A DNA stretch of 64,000 bases from Peptococcaceae bacterium (GCA_017656185.1 JACDOK010000006.1:17106-81105), one strand, 5' to 3'. Positions 50,395 through 62,908 are shown, counted from the stretch's first letter. Notes: generated by a model not told the origin, from the sequence alone. Numbers and translations are program-made.

Positions 50395-50922
50395 ATGAAA
50401 AAGAAAACTTTGGTGATGCTGGTCCTGGTCGGTGTTTTGATCTTCGGCGCCGTACAGGCAGCATGGGCAGCCTGGGGTCAGGGAGCCGGTTCTCAAGCAA
50501 CACCGGTTTTCCGTAACCTGGCTCAGGAACTCGAACTCACTGGTGAACAGGCGCAAAAGATCCAGGAAATCCATCGCAACTGCTACGAAAACACCAGTGC
50601 TTTGCGCCAAAAAATGTGGGATTTAAGGGCTGAGCTGCGCAGCTTGCGCTGGGACCCCAGTGCCACCCGGGAACAATTTGAACAAAAGATAGCTGAAATT
50701 CAGGACCTGCGCAGTCAATTCATCCAGCAGAGGCAACAAGCACGCGACCAGATTCGCAGCATACTGACCGACGAGCAAATCGCCAAGTGGCAGCAGCTAT
50801 GTCCCTACGGTTCTCAGGGGCGCCAGGGCGGTATGGGACCGGGACGGGGCCAGGGTTTCGGCCGAGGCATGGGTCCCTGCCCATACTATAATGCCCCTGT
50901 GAATCCCGGAACCTCCAGCTAA
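50395..50922 (+). CDS. Spy/CpxP-like periplasmic LTXXQ protein
   Basis: Signal peptide; LTGEQAQKIQEIHRNCYENTSALRQKMWDLRAELRSLRWDP; Gly/Arg/Met-rich C-terminus; SD AAGGAGGTG. Confidence 0.75.
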   Translation: MKKKTLVMLVLVGVLIFGAVQAAWAAWGQGAGSQATPVFRNLAQELELTGEQAQKIQEIHRNCYENTSALRQKMWDLRAELRSLRWDPSATREQFEQKIAEIQDLRSQFIQQRQQARDQIRSILTDEQIAKWQQLCPYGSQGRQGGMGPGRGQGFGRGMGPCPYYNAPVNPGTSS

Positions 50923-50936
50923 ACAAGATTTAAACG

Positions 50937-50959
50937 GAAGGGGCCGTTCGGGCCCCTTC
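50937..50959 (+). terminator. Intrinsic terminator
   Basis: GAAGGGGCC GTTC GGGCCCCTTC TTTG. Confidence 0.85.
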
Positions 50960-50975
50960 TTTGTCATTTCTAGTG

Positions 50976-51200
50976 TCGACGGGATTAACAGGACACACAG
51001 GACGTATTGGGTTGCGAGGCATTCCTTTAGGGTCTTTATTTTAGACAGGATTAACAGGATTAACCGGATTGGTTAGGATAAAGGCATTCCTTTAGGGTCC
51101 TTATTCTCGACGGGATTAACAGGATGTAAAGCAGGATTGTGCATTAATTTTAGATAGTTTGTTTCTTTGGTATTCCTTTGGGGTCCCTATTTCAGACAGT
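50976..51200. repeat. Three diverged tandem units of GACRGGATTAACAGGAT ... GGYATTCCTTTRGGGTCYTTATTT
   Basis: Core block recurs at about 50977, 51043 and 51107 with the ATTCCTTT(A/G)GGGTC block between. Confidence 0.8.
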
Positions 51201-51276
51201 CGTGCGGGACATAAAATAAGGTATTATAATAAGGAACTAAGATTAATTTTATAAAACGCACTGGGAGCAGGGAGAA

Positions 51277-51963
51277 ATGAACGGCCCGAAAATTCTGATC
51301 GTCGACGATGAGGAAGCCATTCGGGAACTGGTCGGGATGTACCTGCAAAAAGAAGGTTTTACCGTCATCAATGCCGCCGACGGCGAGGAGGCGCTCGCCA
51401 AGACCAGGGAGACCGGCCCCGACTTGATTATCTTGGATATTATGCTGCCGAAAAAGGACGGGTGGGATGTGTGCCGTGAAATCCGCCGAACACATACCAC
51501 CCCCATTATCATGCTCACCGCCAAGGACGCCGAGTATGACCGCATCCTGGGACTGGAATTAGGGGCCGATGACTATCTTGTCAAGCCCTTCTCCCCGCGC
51601 GAGCTGGTGGCCCGCGTCAAGGCCGTTCTTCGCCGCACCCAATCCGGACCGGGATCTGATGAAATACTTTCCTATCCTGAATTAACCATTAACCGTGCCG
51701 CTATGACGGTAGAGCTGAACCAGCAGCCGGTAAACCTTACTCCTAAAGAGTTCGAACTGCTGTGGTTTCTGGCCTCCCATCCCGGGCGGGTTTTCAGCCG
51801 GGACCAGTTATTGTCCCGGGTGTGGAACTACGATTACTTTGGCGATCCCCGGACGGTAGACACCCATATCAAGCGGCTGAGGGAAAAACTGCGTACTCCC
51901 ACCGGTACCGGTTACATTAAAACCGTTTGGGGCCGGGGGTATAAATTCGAGGTATCGCGATGA
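51277..51963 (+). CDS. OmpR/PhoB-type response regulator
   Basis: [25 protein letters not shown]-terminal winged helix [25 protein letters not shown]. Confidence 0.96.
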   Translation: MNGPKILIVDDEEAIRELVGMYLQKEGFTVINAADGEEALAKTRETGPDLIILDIMLPKKDGWDVCREIRRTHTTPIIMLTAKDAEYDRILGLELGADDYLVKPFSPRELVARVKAVLRRTQSGPGSDEILSYPELTINRAAMTVELNQQPVNLTPKEFELLWFLASHPGRVFSRDQLLSRVWNYDYFGDPRTVDTHIKRLREKLRTPTGTGYIKTVWGRGYKFEVSR

Positions 51964-53363
51964 TGAAAAGCATCTTCGGCAAATTAATGTGGTCTTATCT
52001 CGCCGTGATTGTAATCACGCTGGTGATCGCCATCTTGGCCACTTCACAGCTGTTCTCCCATTACTTTATTGCCGCCAAGCAAAAGGAACTGGTACGCCAG
52101 GGTAAAAATATCGCGGCCATATTAACCGAAACAGGCATGCCAACCCGAGGCGGTGCCATGTTCTTACGCCAGTTTGAACTCCTTGTTGACGCCCAGGTAC
52201 TGGTCGTAGACCGCGAAGGATTTGTCGTCGGTCACGGCCCCGGTATGCGCGGGCCTATGATAAACCGCCGGATGACCCCCGCCGACCTGGGGGACGTTCT
52301 GGAAGGCAAAGTGGTGACCCAACAGCGTTACTATCCCCAGTTCGACCGGACGATGCTCGCCGTGGCCGTCCCTATTCAAAGCGGCACCTACGTCACGGGA
52401 GCGGTATTACTGTTCACTCCCGTAGCGGACCTCTCGGCCACCATAGCGGCCGTACAGCGGCTGACACTGTATGGTGCTGGCATAGCCGTCATCCTGGCAA
52501 CCATCTTGGGATACTGGCTTTCCCGTTCCATCTCACGCCCTATCAGGGAAATGAGCAATGTTTCTCTTGCCGTGGCCCGGGGCCAGTTTGACCGGCGTGT
52601 ACAGGTACACAGCGAAGATGAATTAGGCCGGTTGGCACGCAACTTCAACCGCATGGCGGCCAATCTGGCCAAGCTGGAAAAAACACGCCGTGACTTCATA
52701 GCCAATGTTTCCCATGAACTGCGCACCCCCCTCACTTCCATCCAGGGCTTTCTGGAAGCACTGAAGGACGGTGTTTTTCCGGAAGGACCCTCACGGGAAC
52801 GCTACCTGGAGGCGGCACACCGGGATACGCTGCGATTGAAACGCCTTATCAACGATCTTCTCGACCTGGCATCTCTTCAAGCGGGTAAAACTGGCTGGGA
52901 ACTCCATGCCATTGAGCCGGCGGAACTGGTTCACCGTGTTTCCGCCCGCCTAAAACCCCAACTGGATCAACATCGCCTGAAGCTCCGACATAACATACCG
53001 GAAAACCTGCCGCCGGTCCTGGGCAACGAAGACCGCATCGAACAGGTATTAACCAATTTGATCAGCAATGCCATACGCTTCTCACCCGCGGAAGGTACCA
53101 TTACAATAGCGGCAGTATCAAAAAGTGATACCGTGGAGATCTCCGTTGCGGACGAAGGTCCCGGTATCCCGCCGGAAGAACAACCCCATATCTGGGAGCG
53201 TTTTCACCGGGTTGAAAAGTCCCGTGCCCGCGATCTCGGCGGCACGGGGTTGGGATTGGCCATTGTAAAGGAAATAGTGGAAGCTCACGGCGGCCGGGTG
53301 TGGGTGGAGAGCGAACCCGGTAAAGGTTCTATTTTCAGCTTCACAATTCCGGTGGTGCCATAG
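51960..53363 (+). CDS. Sensor histidine kinase (HAMP-HisKA-HATPase)
   Basis: [41 protein letters not shown]. Confidence 0.96.
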   Translation: MMKSIFGKLMWSYLAVIVITLVIAILATSQLFSHYFIAAKQKELVRQGKNIAAILTETGMPTRGGAMFLRQFELLVDAQVLVVDREGFVVGHGPGMRGPMINRRMTPADLGDVLEGKVVTQQRYYPQFDRTMLAVAVPIQSGTYVTGAVLLFTPVADLSATIAAVQRLTLYGAGIAVILATILGYWLSRSISRPIREMSNVSLAVARGQFDRRVQVHSEDELGRLARNFNRMAANLAKLEKTRRDFIANVSHELRTPLTSIQGFLEALKDGVFPEGPSRERYLEAAHRDTLRLKRLINDLLDLASLQAGKTGWELHAIEPAELVHRVSARLKPQLDQHRLKLRHNIPENLPPVLGNEDRIEQVLTNLISNAIRFSPAEGTITIAAVSKSDTVEISVADEGPGIPPEEQPHIWERFHRVEKSRARDLGGTGLGLAIVKEIVEAHGGRVWVESEPGKGSIFSFTIPVVP

Positions 53364-53469
53364 GGCGGATCAAGATCCGTACCTACACTCTCCGAACGGG
53401 CAAGGTTATTGCAATTATTCCTTAATTGGTAAATAATTTAATCAACCACGAAACTAGGGGGAAGATAAA

Positions 53470-54177
53470 ATGTCGATCAACCCGGCTTTTGAACCGATGA
53501 TCATGGTTCTGGTAGGCCCTTCGGACGCGGGCAAGACAAGTATCGGTCTTGCAGCCGGTTTTCCCAAGCTTGTCAGTATCACGACTCGCCCGAAACGACC
53601 TGGAGAGCGGGAAGGCGTGGACTATTATTTTGTCACCCCCGAACAGGCCCAGAAAATGCATCAAGAAGGAGAACTGGTGGAGTTTTGCGAGTATGCGGGA
53701 CACATGTACGGTCTTACCTTTAAAGAGATAAAGAGTAAACTGCAGCAGCACCCGGTGGTATTCACCTCCATGGACGCCCGGGGTATTAGACAGCTGGTCC
53801 CCGTTCCGGAGTACGGGTCTATTGTCAGAATTGTCTTTGTATGCGCCGATAAGGAAACACTCCGGAGGCGTATGCAGAAAAGAGGGTTGTCTGAAGAGGA
53901 AATCCAACGCCGTCTTGACTATTTCCCACGGGATATTGTCAACCGTTACGCGGGATATGCCATCTATAACGCCGACGGCAAACTGGAGGAGTCCGCCCGG
54001 CTGTTAAGGGCCATCGCCGAGGATACATCCCGGGGACTGCAAAACAAACCGGGCTATTTCTATGCCGATGAAGACCGTCCCGAAAACTGTCCCCAAGGAC
54101 ATCACCTGCCTATGCGCGGTACCCGGGGACCTAATATCTGCCCCACCTGTGCCAAAATAAAACTCCTGGGCCAGTAG
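53470..54177 (+). CDS. Guanylate kinase-like P-loop protein with C-terminal zinc-ribbon-like tail
   Basis: MVLVGPSDAGKTS; SITTRPKRPGEREGVDYYFVT; C-terminal CPQGHHLPMRGTRGPNICPTC. Confidence 0.7.
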   Translation: MSINPAFEPMIMVLVGPSDAGKTSIGLAAGFPKLVSITTRPKRPGEREGVDYYFVTPEQAQKMHQEGELVEFCEYAGHMYGLTFKEIKSKLQQHPVVFTSMDARGIRQLVPVPEYGSIVRIVFVCADKETLRRRMQKRGLSEEEIQRRLDYFPRDIVNRYAGYAIYNADGKLEESARLLRAIAEDTSRGLQNKPGYFYADEDRPENCPQGHHLPMRGTRGPNICPTCAKIKLLGQ

Positions 54178-54262
54178 CGATCCAGGGGAGTTCCTCCGTG
54201 GACTCCCGGCGCTCCTAGAGAAATACCCCAGAAGCTGCATTTTAGCATTTCTTATCGGTCAC

Positions 54263-54283
54263 GGGAGGGTTATAAACCCTCCC
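54263..54283. terminator. Hairpin GGGAGGGTT ATA AACCCTCCC
   Basis: Perfect inverted repeat between convergent genes. Confidence 0.5.
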
Positions 54284-54365
54284 CTACTTCCTATTATAAG
54301 TTACCAATTACTAATTACTAATTACCCCTCACCCCTACCCCTCACTGCTTCCTGCTTACTGCTTA

Positions 54366-54908
54366 TTACTTCCCAATCCGCTTGCCGGGGAAAATACCGC
54401 CATGGATACTGCGGGCATCCGAGACGTGGTAGAAAACATCCGGGTCGTATTCATCCAGTAGGCGCAAGGCACGGTTTAGGTCTTTCCGTTTCAGCAGCAC
54501 ATACAAAATTGACCGCGGCCCGGAACGCCCCTGACCGGTAAGTTCCGTAACGCCAAACCTTTCTTTGCGCAGTAAGTTTTTTAAACTTTCACAGACCTCG
54601 TAATGGGGGAATATCTGCAGTGCCAAAAATCCTACCGCCAGTTTCTCTTCAATAAGGCTACCGACGTAGTTCCCCATGCCAAACCCCGCCGCATAGGCGA
54701 TAACCTTCCCGGGGTCATTTAGCCCGCCCTGTAAAACCTCATTTAAAACAATAATGAAAATGGTAACCTCCACGAAACCAACAATCGAGGCCCAGCCCTT
54801 CTTGCCCCGTGTCAAAAGCAGTACACGCATAACGTCAAGGGACATATCCGTTACCCGGGCCGCGAAAATCATCAGGTAGCTGAGCAGTAATACCAGCCAG
54901 GTTTCCAT
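54366..54908 (-). CDS. UPF0316/DUF2179-like membrane protein
   Basis: ARVTDMSLDVMRVLLLTRGKKGWASIVGFVEVTIFIIVLNEVL. Confidence 0.8.
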   Translation of the reverse strand: METWLVLLLSYLMIFAARVTDMSLDVMRVLLLTRGKKGWASIVGFVEVTIFIIVLNEVLQGGLNDPGKVIAYAAGFGMGNYVGSLIEEKLAVGFLALQIFPHYEVCESLKNLLRKERFGVTELTGQGRSGPRSILYVLLKRKDLNRALRLLDEYDPDVFYHVSDARSIHGGIFPGKRIGK

Positions 54909-55111
54909 TGTTTCATCCCCTACAACCACATACTGTTTCTTAAGTTTAAGAACTAAATTATCATACCTGCGTCATCCCTGCTAGTCAAGGCGAGAATTCA
55001 AATCCGACACGATACTGCAAAATTCGCCATCGCTTCTCCGCAAACATGTCTAATGCTGGCACGTATGATTGGTACTACCAGGAAGCAAATTAAGGAACAA
55101 AGGAGGTTGCA

Positions 55112-55381
55112 GTGCATGGAGAGATTTGGTTTAGAAGGAAAGATAGCCATTGTCACCGTATCACAGTTAACGCCATCGGACCCGGTTTCTTCCTGACCGA
55201 AATGACCGGCGAAATGAGCGACGACCCCGAGTTCCAAGAATTCGTGAAACGCCAGTGCCCGATGGAAAGGATGGGCAAAAAAGGCGAACTGGATGGAGCT
55301 CTCCTGCTTTTTGCTTCCGATATGTCCAGCTACATCACGGGCCAGGTACTGTACGTCGACGGCGGCTGGACTTCAGTTTAG
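55112..55381 (+). pseudogene. Short-chain dehydrogenase/reductase remnant with internal deletion
   Basis: Frame from ATG 55116: MERFGLEGKIAIVT (SDR N-terminus); the other frame: ITVNAIGPGFFLTEMT...GALLLFASDMSSYITGQVLYVDGGWTSV (SDR C-terminus); middle missing. Confidence 0.85.
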
Positions 55382-55400
55382 GGTTAAGAGGCCTGATGAC

Positions 55401-57642
<2,242 letters not shown>

Positions 57643-57656
57643 GCGGGTATGATTTT

Positions 57657-58235
57657 TTAAAATCTCGCCCTGGAAAGCGAAACGGCCGCGGGGTTATGTG
57701 AACCGGAAAGTATTTCCCAGAGGTCTATCAACCCATAGCGTAAAAAGGTCGTTAAATCCCCGGAAACAACCATCACATCATCCGGGTCATGCTGCTCCAT
57801 TACCGCCTGCAGGGCCCAAACCCGTTCCATAAAGTAAAGCTGTACCTTCGGCGCGGCCTGTGCCACGAGTTTCCTCCGCTCGGCATGTCGGGAACAGGAA
57901 CATATCTGCTCTATCAGTTTTTCGACTTCATCCCTGCAGGCGCGCCTTTCTTCATCAATTTCATCAACACGGGAACACTTAGTATTAAAATAATCTCTCG
58001 CCCGCACCTCCAGGTCTTCCGGTATCATTGCCAACAGGTGGACGGTGAGACGCTCGTTTAGTTCACCAACCGACAATTTTACCTGTGCCAAAACGATGTC
58101 CCCCCATGAAATGCCGTTTTTTGTGACTTCGCGTTGTCCAAACAAATTCCTGCTTCCATTCCCATTTTTACCATGCTTGCGACTCTTACAGCGGGATGTC
58201 CCGCAAAGGATACAGCTCCCAGTTGGGATCGTCAA
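57657..58235 (-). CDS. Hypothetical protein
   Basis: Open ORF with typical composition, no recognised motif; overlaps the stop end of the next gene region. Confidence 0.5.
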   Translation of the reverse strand: MTIPTGSCILCGTSRCKSRKHGKNGNGSRNLFGQREVTKNGISWGDIVLAQVKLSVGELNERLTVHLLAMIPEDLEVRARDYFNTKCSRVDEIDEERRACRDEVEKLIEQICSCSRHAERRKLVAQAAPKVQLYFMERVWALQAVMEQHDPDDVMVVSGDLTTFLRYGLIDLWEILSGSHNPAAVSLSRARF

Positions 58236-59622
58236 AATGCCACCATTCCTTCCCTATAGGGATAAACCCTACCGACGACATTGCCTCGTTCAAAAGTTCC
58301 CGGTGCCGGCGCGCCGCAGCCGAAATCGCGTCATAGCTGTAGTGTGCCTTCTCGCTCAGATCGTCAAAGTCTGAGCCCATATCAACATCCTTCCCTTCCA
58401 GCGTAACAAGAGTGCAATCTACGGCGGCGCCCCGGCTGTGCTTGGATCCCGTGCGGGGGTCAGCCAAATAGTCTTTGTCAGGTGCCAGGTCCCACAGGCG
58501 GCGGTGGGCCGACATGGGACGATAACCGTCAAACACCTTGAGACGATAGCCCCGCCGGCGTAACAGCCTGTTGGCCTTAGCCAGCCGTTCGGCTACGTCC
58601 CGCACCAGGTAACATTTGGCCTGGTGATAGATTTTTTGACCGGTGAAATTATTGGTCGTGGCATACCTGATGTCCAACATAATGGTGGGGTCAATGTCAG
58701 TTACGTCCACCAGCATCGGTTCTATGAAATCACGATAATCCTTAAACTCTCCCACGGTATAAACTAAAATCACGGCCCGTTCTAGCTTGGAATCGGGAAA
58801 GGCCACCGTAGTATCCTTTACTTTCGCGGCAGCGGCGGTAGTAATTAATTCACCGGGCGTAAAATACGAAGCCATGGGAGGAGGGCCTTCGGTGACCAGC
58901 AACTGTGTCAGGGTGGCGTGCCCGGTTTCCAGAAGGCGTCCCACATCCCGGCCGAAAAGCTGTGCCGCCCGCGCTCCCCTAACCGGGGCACTGATACCAA
59001 AAAAGATACCCCCGACCCGTCCGCCCCGGTATTCGGGAGGAGAACTGCGGCCGACAACACCCTGGTAACTACCGGCATTAACACCGCTGAACACCCCTAT
59101 GCCCAGCACCGCAAAGTTACCGGGACAGCGTTCCCTCAGGAAGTCGTACACGGCAGACAGTTTTACCGGGCTGCCTTCGGGAAGGTGAAAAACGGCTGCC
59201 GGTTGACTGCCTTTCGGAATACCTACTAAAAACAGCGTATTTAGTATACCAACCGACGTTTCCATCCTGCCTGCCGCCTCTTCACTGCGCGGGGCTACGT
59301 ACGCCTTACCGCCGAAGATAAAGACCGGACCGGCCTCTTTGGGACCGTGCAGGCTGCCCACACCGCCCGCCACCAGAATATCCTGCACCCCGATCTGCTG
59401 CAGGCCTGTCGATTGTGAGTATTCCTTGGCATCAGTAATGCTGCCGATTAGCCACGCGTGAGTTTCTTCACCGAAAACCGCCACTTCCACTGGAGTACGG
59501 GTTCTATGGTCTACACCGTTTTTAATAAAAAAAAGCATGAAAAGCAGCACGGCAGGCAATACATAAACCAACCAGCGAAAATGTCGGAACTTTTCAATCC
59601 ATACCGCCGCATCCATAAACAT
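58186..59622 (-). CDS. TM-anchored protein with C-terminal VanX-type D-Ala-D-Ala dipeptidase domain
   Basis: LDIRYATTNNFTGQKIY; DGYRPMSAHRRLW; GSKHSRGAAVDCTLV; GKEWWHFDDPNWELYPLRDIPL; N-terminal TM. Confidence 0.88.
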   Translation of the reverse strand: MFMDAAVWIEKFRHFRWLVYVLPAVLLFMLFFIKNGVDHRTRTPVEVAVFGEETHAWLIGSITDAKEYSQSTGLQQIGVQDILVAGGVGSLHGPKEAGPVFIFGGKAYVAPRSEEAAGRMETSVGILNTLFLVGIPKGSQPAAVFHLPEGSPVKLSAVYDFLRERCPGNFAVLGIGVFSGVNAGSYQGVVGRSSPPEYRGGRVGGIFFGISAPVRGARAAQLFGRDVGRLLETGHATLTQLLVTEGPPPMASYFTPGELITTAAAAKVKDTTVAFPDSKLERAVILVYTVGEFKDYRDFIEPMLVDVTDIDPTIMLDIRYATTNNFTGQKIYHQAKCYLVRDVAERLAKANRLLRRRGYRLKVFDGYRPMSAHRRLWDLAPDKDYLADPRTGSKHSRGAAVDCTLVTLEGKDVDMGSDFDDLSEKAHYSYDAISAAARRHRELLNEAMSSVGFIPIGKEWWHFDDPNWELYPLRDIPL

Positions 59623-59733
59623 CCCTCATCAGCTGCAGCCAACCGGTGAACACGGCTTTCACGCTTCTTTATACAGTTATTGGGCAGCGGGGAGGGATAT
59701 GCCAATTCGTTCGCCTGTGCTCACTGTGATACG

Positions 59734-59833
59734 CCCAGCACTCAGGGGTAATTACTGATAGATAGCAGCATCAAAGTAACGTTGAAAAACCATAAAGATC
59801 ACGGAAAACTTCTATTGTTCACTGAGTGCTGGG
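59734..59833. repeat. Dispersed inverted-repeat element CCCAGCACTCAG...CTGAGTGCTGGG (100 nt)
   Basis: Perfect 12-bp terminal arms, flanked by TGTGATACG units. Confidence 0.85.
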
Positions 59834-59995
59834 CTGTGATACGCTCACCTGCAGTACTCGCTGTGATACAGCGCTGTTGCGCCTGACATTATTTTTGGGT
59901 ATTTCTTTGAACTTTCTAGGCGGACCTCTTATTTTTCTGTGATATAAAAACCTAAACATATATGTGATCGTCTATTAGAAAAAAACAGAAGGGCG

Positions 59996-62077
59996 ATGGT
60001 GATGATGAAAAGGCTCTCACCCTTGGTTATTATCATTGTTTTGATCCTGTTCCTGGCCCAGCACTCAGTGAGGCTTGCATCTTGGCCTTATCTGAGTGCT
60101 GGGTCGCTGATGGCATTGGGAACAACCACCGGGGTGGATAAAACAATAAACACAGGTTTTGATCAGGACGTTCCGGACGATCTCCCCACCGTGGGTTCTT
60201 ATGAGAACCTTAAAGCCCTGCTGGAAGAAATAAATGCTACCAGGAGCAAGATATTCCACGGGAGTTTAGTAAGGGCGGGGATTGCATTAGAAGTACAAGG
60301 AGCCGCCTCTGTTAAAGCCGCACCGCAAACAAATAAAGATTATTCCACTACCAACACCCAGGTCCAGGGTGTCGATGAAGCAGATATTGCCAAAACTGAC
60401 GGTAAGTATATCTACCAGGTGAACAACCGGCGCGTAATAGTGATTAAGGCTTACCCGCCGGAGGACATGAAGATTGTCAGCGTCTTGAAATTTGAAGAGG
60501 AAAAATTTGTCCCCCGGGAACTCTACGTCGACGACAAGTACCTGGTGGTACTCGGGTCCACTTATCACAGTATTGTTCCGATTGAGCCCAAAGGCCCTGT
60601 ACCTGAGATATGGCCTCCCCCTCCCGTACGTAATACCGTAGAAGCCGTCATTTATGATATCAGCAGCAAGACAAATATTAAGAAGCTGCGGGAAGTAGAA
60701 CTGGAAGGCGATTACGTTTCGTCACGGGAAATTGGCTCGTCTCTTTATCTGATCGCTAATAAATATCTGGATTACTACCGCATTATGAAAGGGGAAACGG
60801 AAGGCCTTACCCCTTCCTACCGTGACTCGGCTTTTAAGGACGAGTTTGTCAGCGTTGATTATCCGGACATCCGCTATTTCCCGGGCTTCATAGAGCCCAA
60901 TTACCTGATCGTTGCCGCCTTGGACTTAGACCGCCCGGATGACCGCATGGATGTCTCCACTTACCTCGGAGCCGGTGAGAATGTTTACGCTTCACAAGAA
61001 AATTTGTATATTGCCGTGACCCGGTATCAAGTACCGGAAAAGGAACCGGACAGAGATGCCGCTGCAGCCCCCAAGCGGGTTATCGTACTGTCTCCGGTTC
61101 AATCAGATACGGCCATATACAAATTTGCCCTGCAGCGGGGACGGGTCCTCTACCGGGACAGCGGTAAAGTACCGGGTAGAGTCTTGAACCAGTTTTCCAT
61201 GGATGAATATAAAGGCTACTTCCGTATTGCCACTACCAGAGGTGAAATATGGCGCGACGACCAATACACTTCCCGAAACAATATTTACGTTCTCGACAAG
61301 ACCCTCAAAGCAGTGGGTAAGGTAGAAGACATCGCTCCCGGCGAGAAAATCTATGCCGCCAGGTTTATAGGAGACCGGGGGTATTTGGTGACCTTTAAAA
61401 AGGTAGACCCGTTCTTTGTCATAGACCTAAAGAACCCCCGCAATCCCAAAATCCTGGGAGCTTTAAAAATACCGGGGTACAGCGACTACCTCCACCCTTA
61501 TGATGAAAACCATATCATCGGTTTCGGCAAAGATACGATAGAGATAGCACAAAAGGACCGGTGGGGTAATGAAACAGGAAGCATGGCTTTTTACCAGGGC
61601 ATGAAGATCGCTATTTTCGATGTCAGCGATGTCCGGAACCCGGTGGAGGAATTCAAGGAAGTAATCGGCGACAGGGGCACCGGCTCGGAACTTCTGCGCA
61701 ACCACAAAGCCCTACTGTTTAACAAAGAGAAAAACCTGCTGGCATTTCCCGTTACCGTTATGGAAATCAAACACAAAAAGCCAGCGGGAATCACAAACAT
61801 GCCTCAATACGGAGAATTTACCTTCCAGGGAGCCTATGTTTATCACGTCGACCTCGACAGCGGTTTTACCCTGAAAGGGAAAATTACGCACCTCACAAGT
61901 GAAGACTACTTGAAATCCGGCCGCGGCTGGTACAACAGCGGCAGAAACGTGGAAAGAATTATCTATATAGGGGATACGCTTTATACCTTATCCAAAGAAA
62001 TGGTCAAGGCGCACGACTTGACCAGTCTGAGAGAGATAAATTCTCTTCGCATTGGAGATCCGGTAGTGATCCGGTAG
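59996..62077 (+). CDS. Secreted beta-propeller domain protein (Beta_propel family)
   Basis: YSTTNTQVQGVDEADIAKTDGKYIYQVNNRRVIVIKAYP; N-terminal hydrophobic segment. Confidence 0.85.
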   Translation: MVMMKRLSPLVIIIVLILFLAQHSVRLASWPYLSAGSLMALGTTTGVDKTINTGFDQDVPDDLPTVGSYENLKALLEEINATRSKIFHGSLVRAGIALEVQGAASVKAAPQTNKDYSTTNTQVQGVDEADIAKTDGKYIYQVNNRRVIVIKAYPPEDMKIVSVLKFEEEKFVPRELYVDDKYLVVLGSTYHSIVPIEPKGPVPEIWPPPPVRNTVEAVIYDISSKTNIKKLREVELEGDYVSSREIGSSLYLIANKYLDYYRIMKGETEGLTPSYRDSAFKDEFVSVDYPDIRYFPGFIEPNYLIVAALDLDRPDDRMDVSTYLGAGENVYASQENLYIAVTRYQVPEKEPDRDAAAAPKRVIVLSPVQSDTAIYKFALQRGRVLYRDSGKVPGRVLNQFSMDEYKGYFRIATTRGEIWRDDQYTSRNNIYVLDKTLKAVGKVEDIAPGEKIYAARFIGDRGYLVTFKKVDPFFVIDLKNPRNPKILGALKIPGYSDYLHPYDENHIIGFGKDTIEIAQKDRWGNETGSMAFYQGMKIAIFDVSDVRNPVEEFKEVIGDRGTGSELLRNHKALLFNKEKNLLAFPVTVMEIKHKKPAGITNMPQYGEFTFQGAYVYHVDLDSGFTLKGKITHLTSEDYLKSGRGWYNSGRNVERIIYIGDTLYTLSKEMVKAHDLTSLREINSLRIGDPVVIR
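60057..60103. repeat. Dispersed inverted-repeat element (47 nt) inside the beta-propeller CDS
   Basis: CCCAGCACTCAGTGAGGCTTGCATCTTGGCCTTATCTGAGTGCTGGG. Confidence 0.9.
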
Positions 62078-62126
62078 AGACACAATGATGATACGCCAAT
62101 TTAATCCTGTTAATCCTGTCTAAACC

Positions 62127-62885
62127 TTATATCCCGAAAAAGCTCGCCACCGTCCAAAAAGCTACCGCTCCCCAGAGCGTGGGCCGGTAACGGTAAAGGC
62201 CAAGAATAATGAGGAGGTAAACGGCCGCCAGGACAATCACAAGAACGGGATCGGGCTGGCCCACGGCCCGCGCCAAACCCCACAGGCCAAAAGGGACAAA
62301 GAAAAGGGCCGCCTTGCGCCCGGAAAGCTCCTGCGCGGTTATCCCGAGAAAGAGTATAAACAACACTTCCAAGGCGCCGTATACCAGCAGGAATAATACG
62401 AACAGAAAAACGCTGCTCCATCCCGGTGCGGAAATAAAGTGACTTACCGCGGTCCCCTGCAGTGGGCTTCCCCCTGTAAAATAATCGGCTGCCACAAAAA
62501 ATCCCGCCACGATCAAACCGAGAACTGCGTCAGCAAGTGCCGGGAGACCCGGCCCTGCTTTCTCCCAAAACCAGCGGGGCCGCACCCACAGCACCACCAG
62601 CAGCGGCACAAGACCGGTGGCCAAAAACTTGCTTAACAGCCCGGCGTAAGCTGCCCCCACCAGGTTTTCCAATACGGGGAACAGCGCCAGCCCGCCCACC
62701 AGGGCCGTTACGGCGGCGGCCAGCTGCCAGCGCCGGTTAAAAACCGGGTGGTCATTCTCCTGGTTTTCATAAAACCGGTCTATCTTTTCCTGTGCCCGGG
62801 CCGGGTCGCACGCACGTTTCCCTCTAAAAAACATACCCGCTCTCCCCTCTTGAAGACACTTATTACAGTATTCCGCACCCCGCAC
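62127..62885 (-). CDS. Hypothetical integral membrane protein
   Basis: Several hydrophobic helices. Confidence 0.6.
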   Translation of the reverse strand: MRGAEYCNKCLQEGRAGMFFRGKRACDPARAQEKIDRFYENQENDHPVFNRRWQLAAAVTALVGGLALFPVLENLVGAAYAGLLSKFLATGLVPLLVVLWVRPRWFWEKAGPGLPALADAVLGLIVAGFFVAADYFTGGSPLQGTAVSHFISAPGWSSVFLFVLFLLVYGALEVLFILFLGITAQELSGRKAALFFVPFGLWGLARAVGQPDPVLVIVLAAVYLLIILGLYRYRPTLWGAVAFWTVASFFGI

Positions 62886-62908
62886 TCAACCCCTGCTTTT
62901 ACCCGCCT

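Noticed and set aside
55058-55075. CTGGCACGTATGATTGG as a sigma-54 promoter upstream of the SDR remnant
   Set aside because: One base too long between -24 and -12 elements and -12 GC missing
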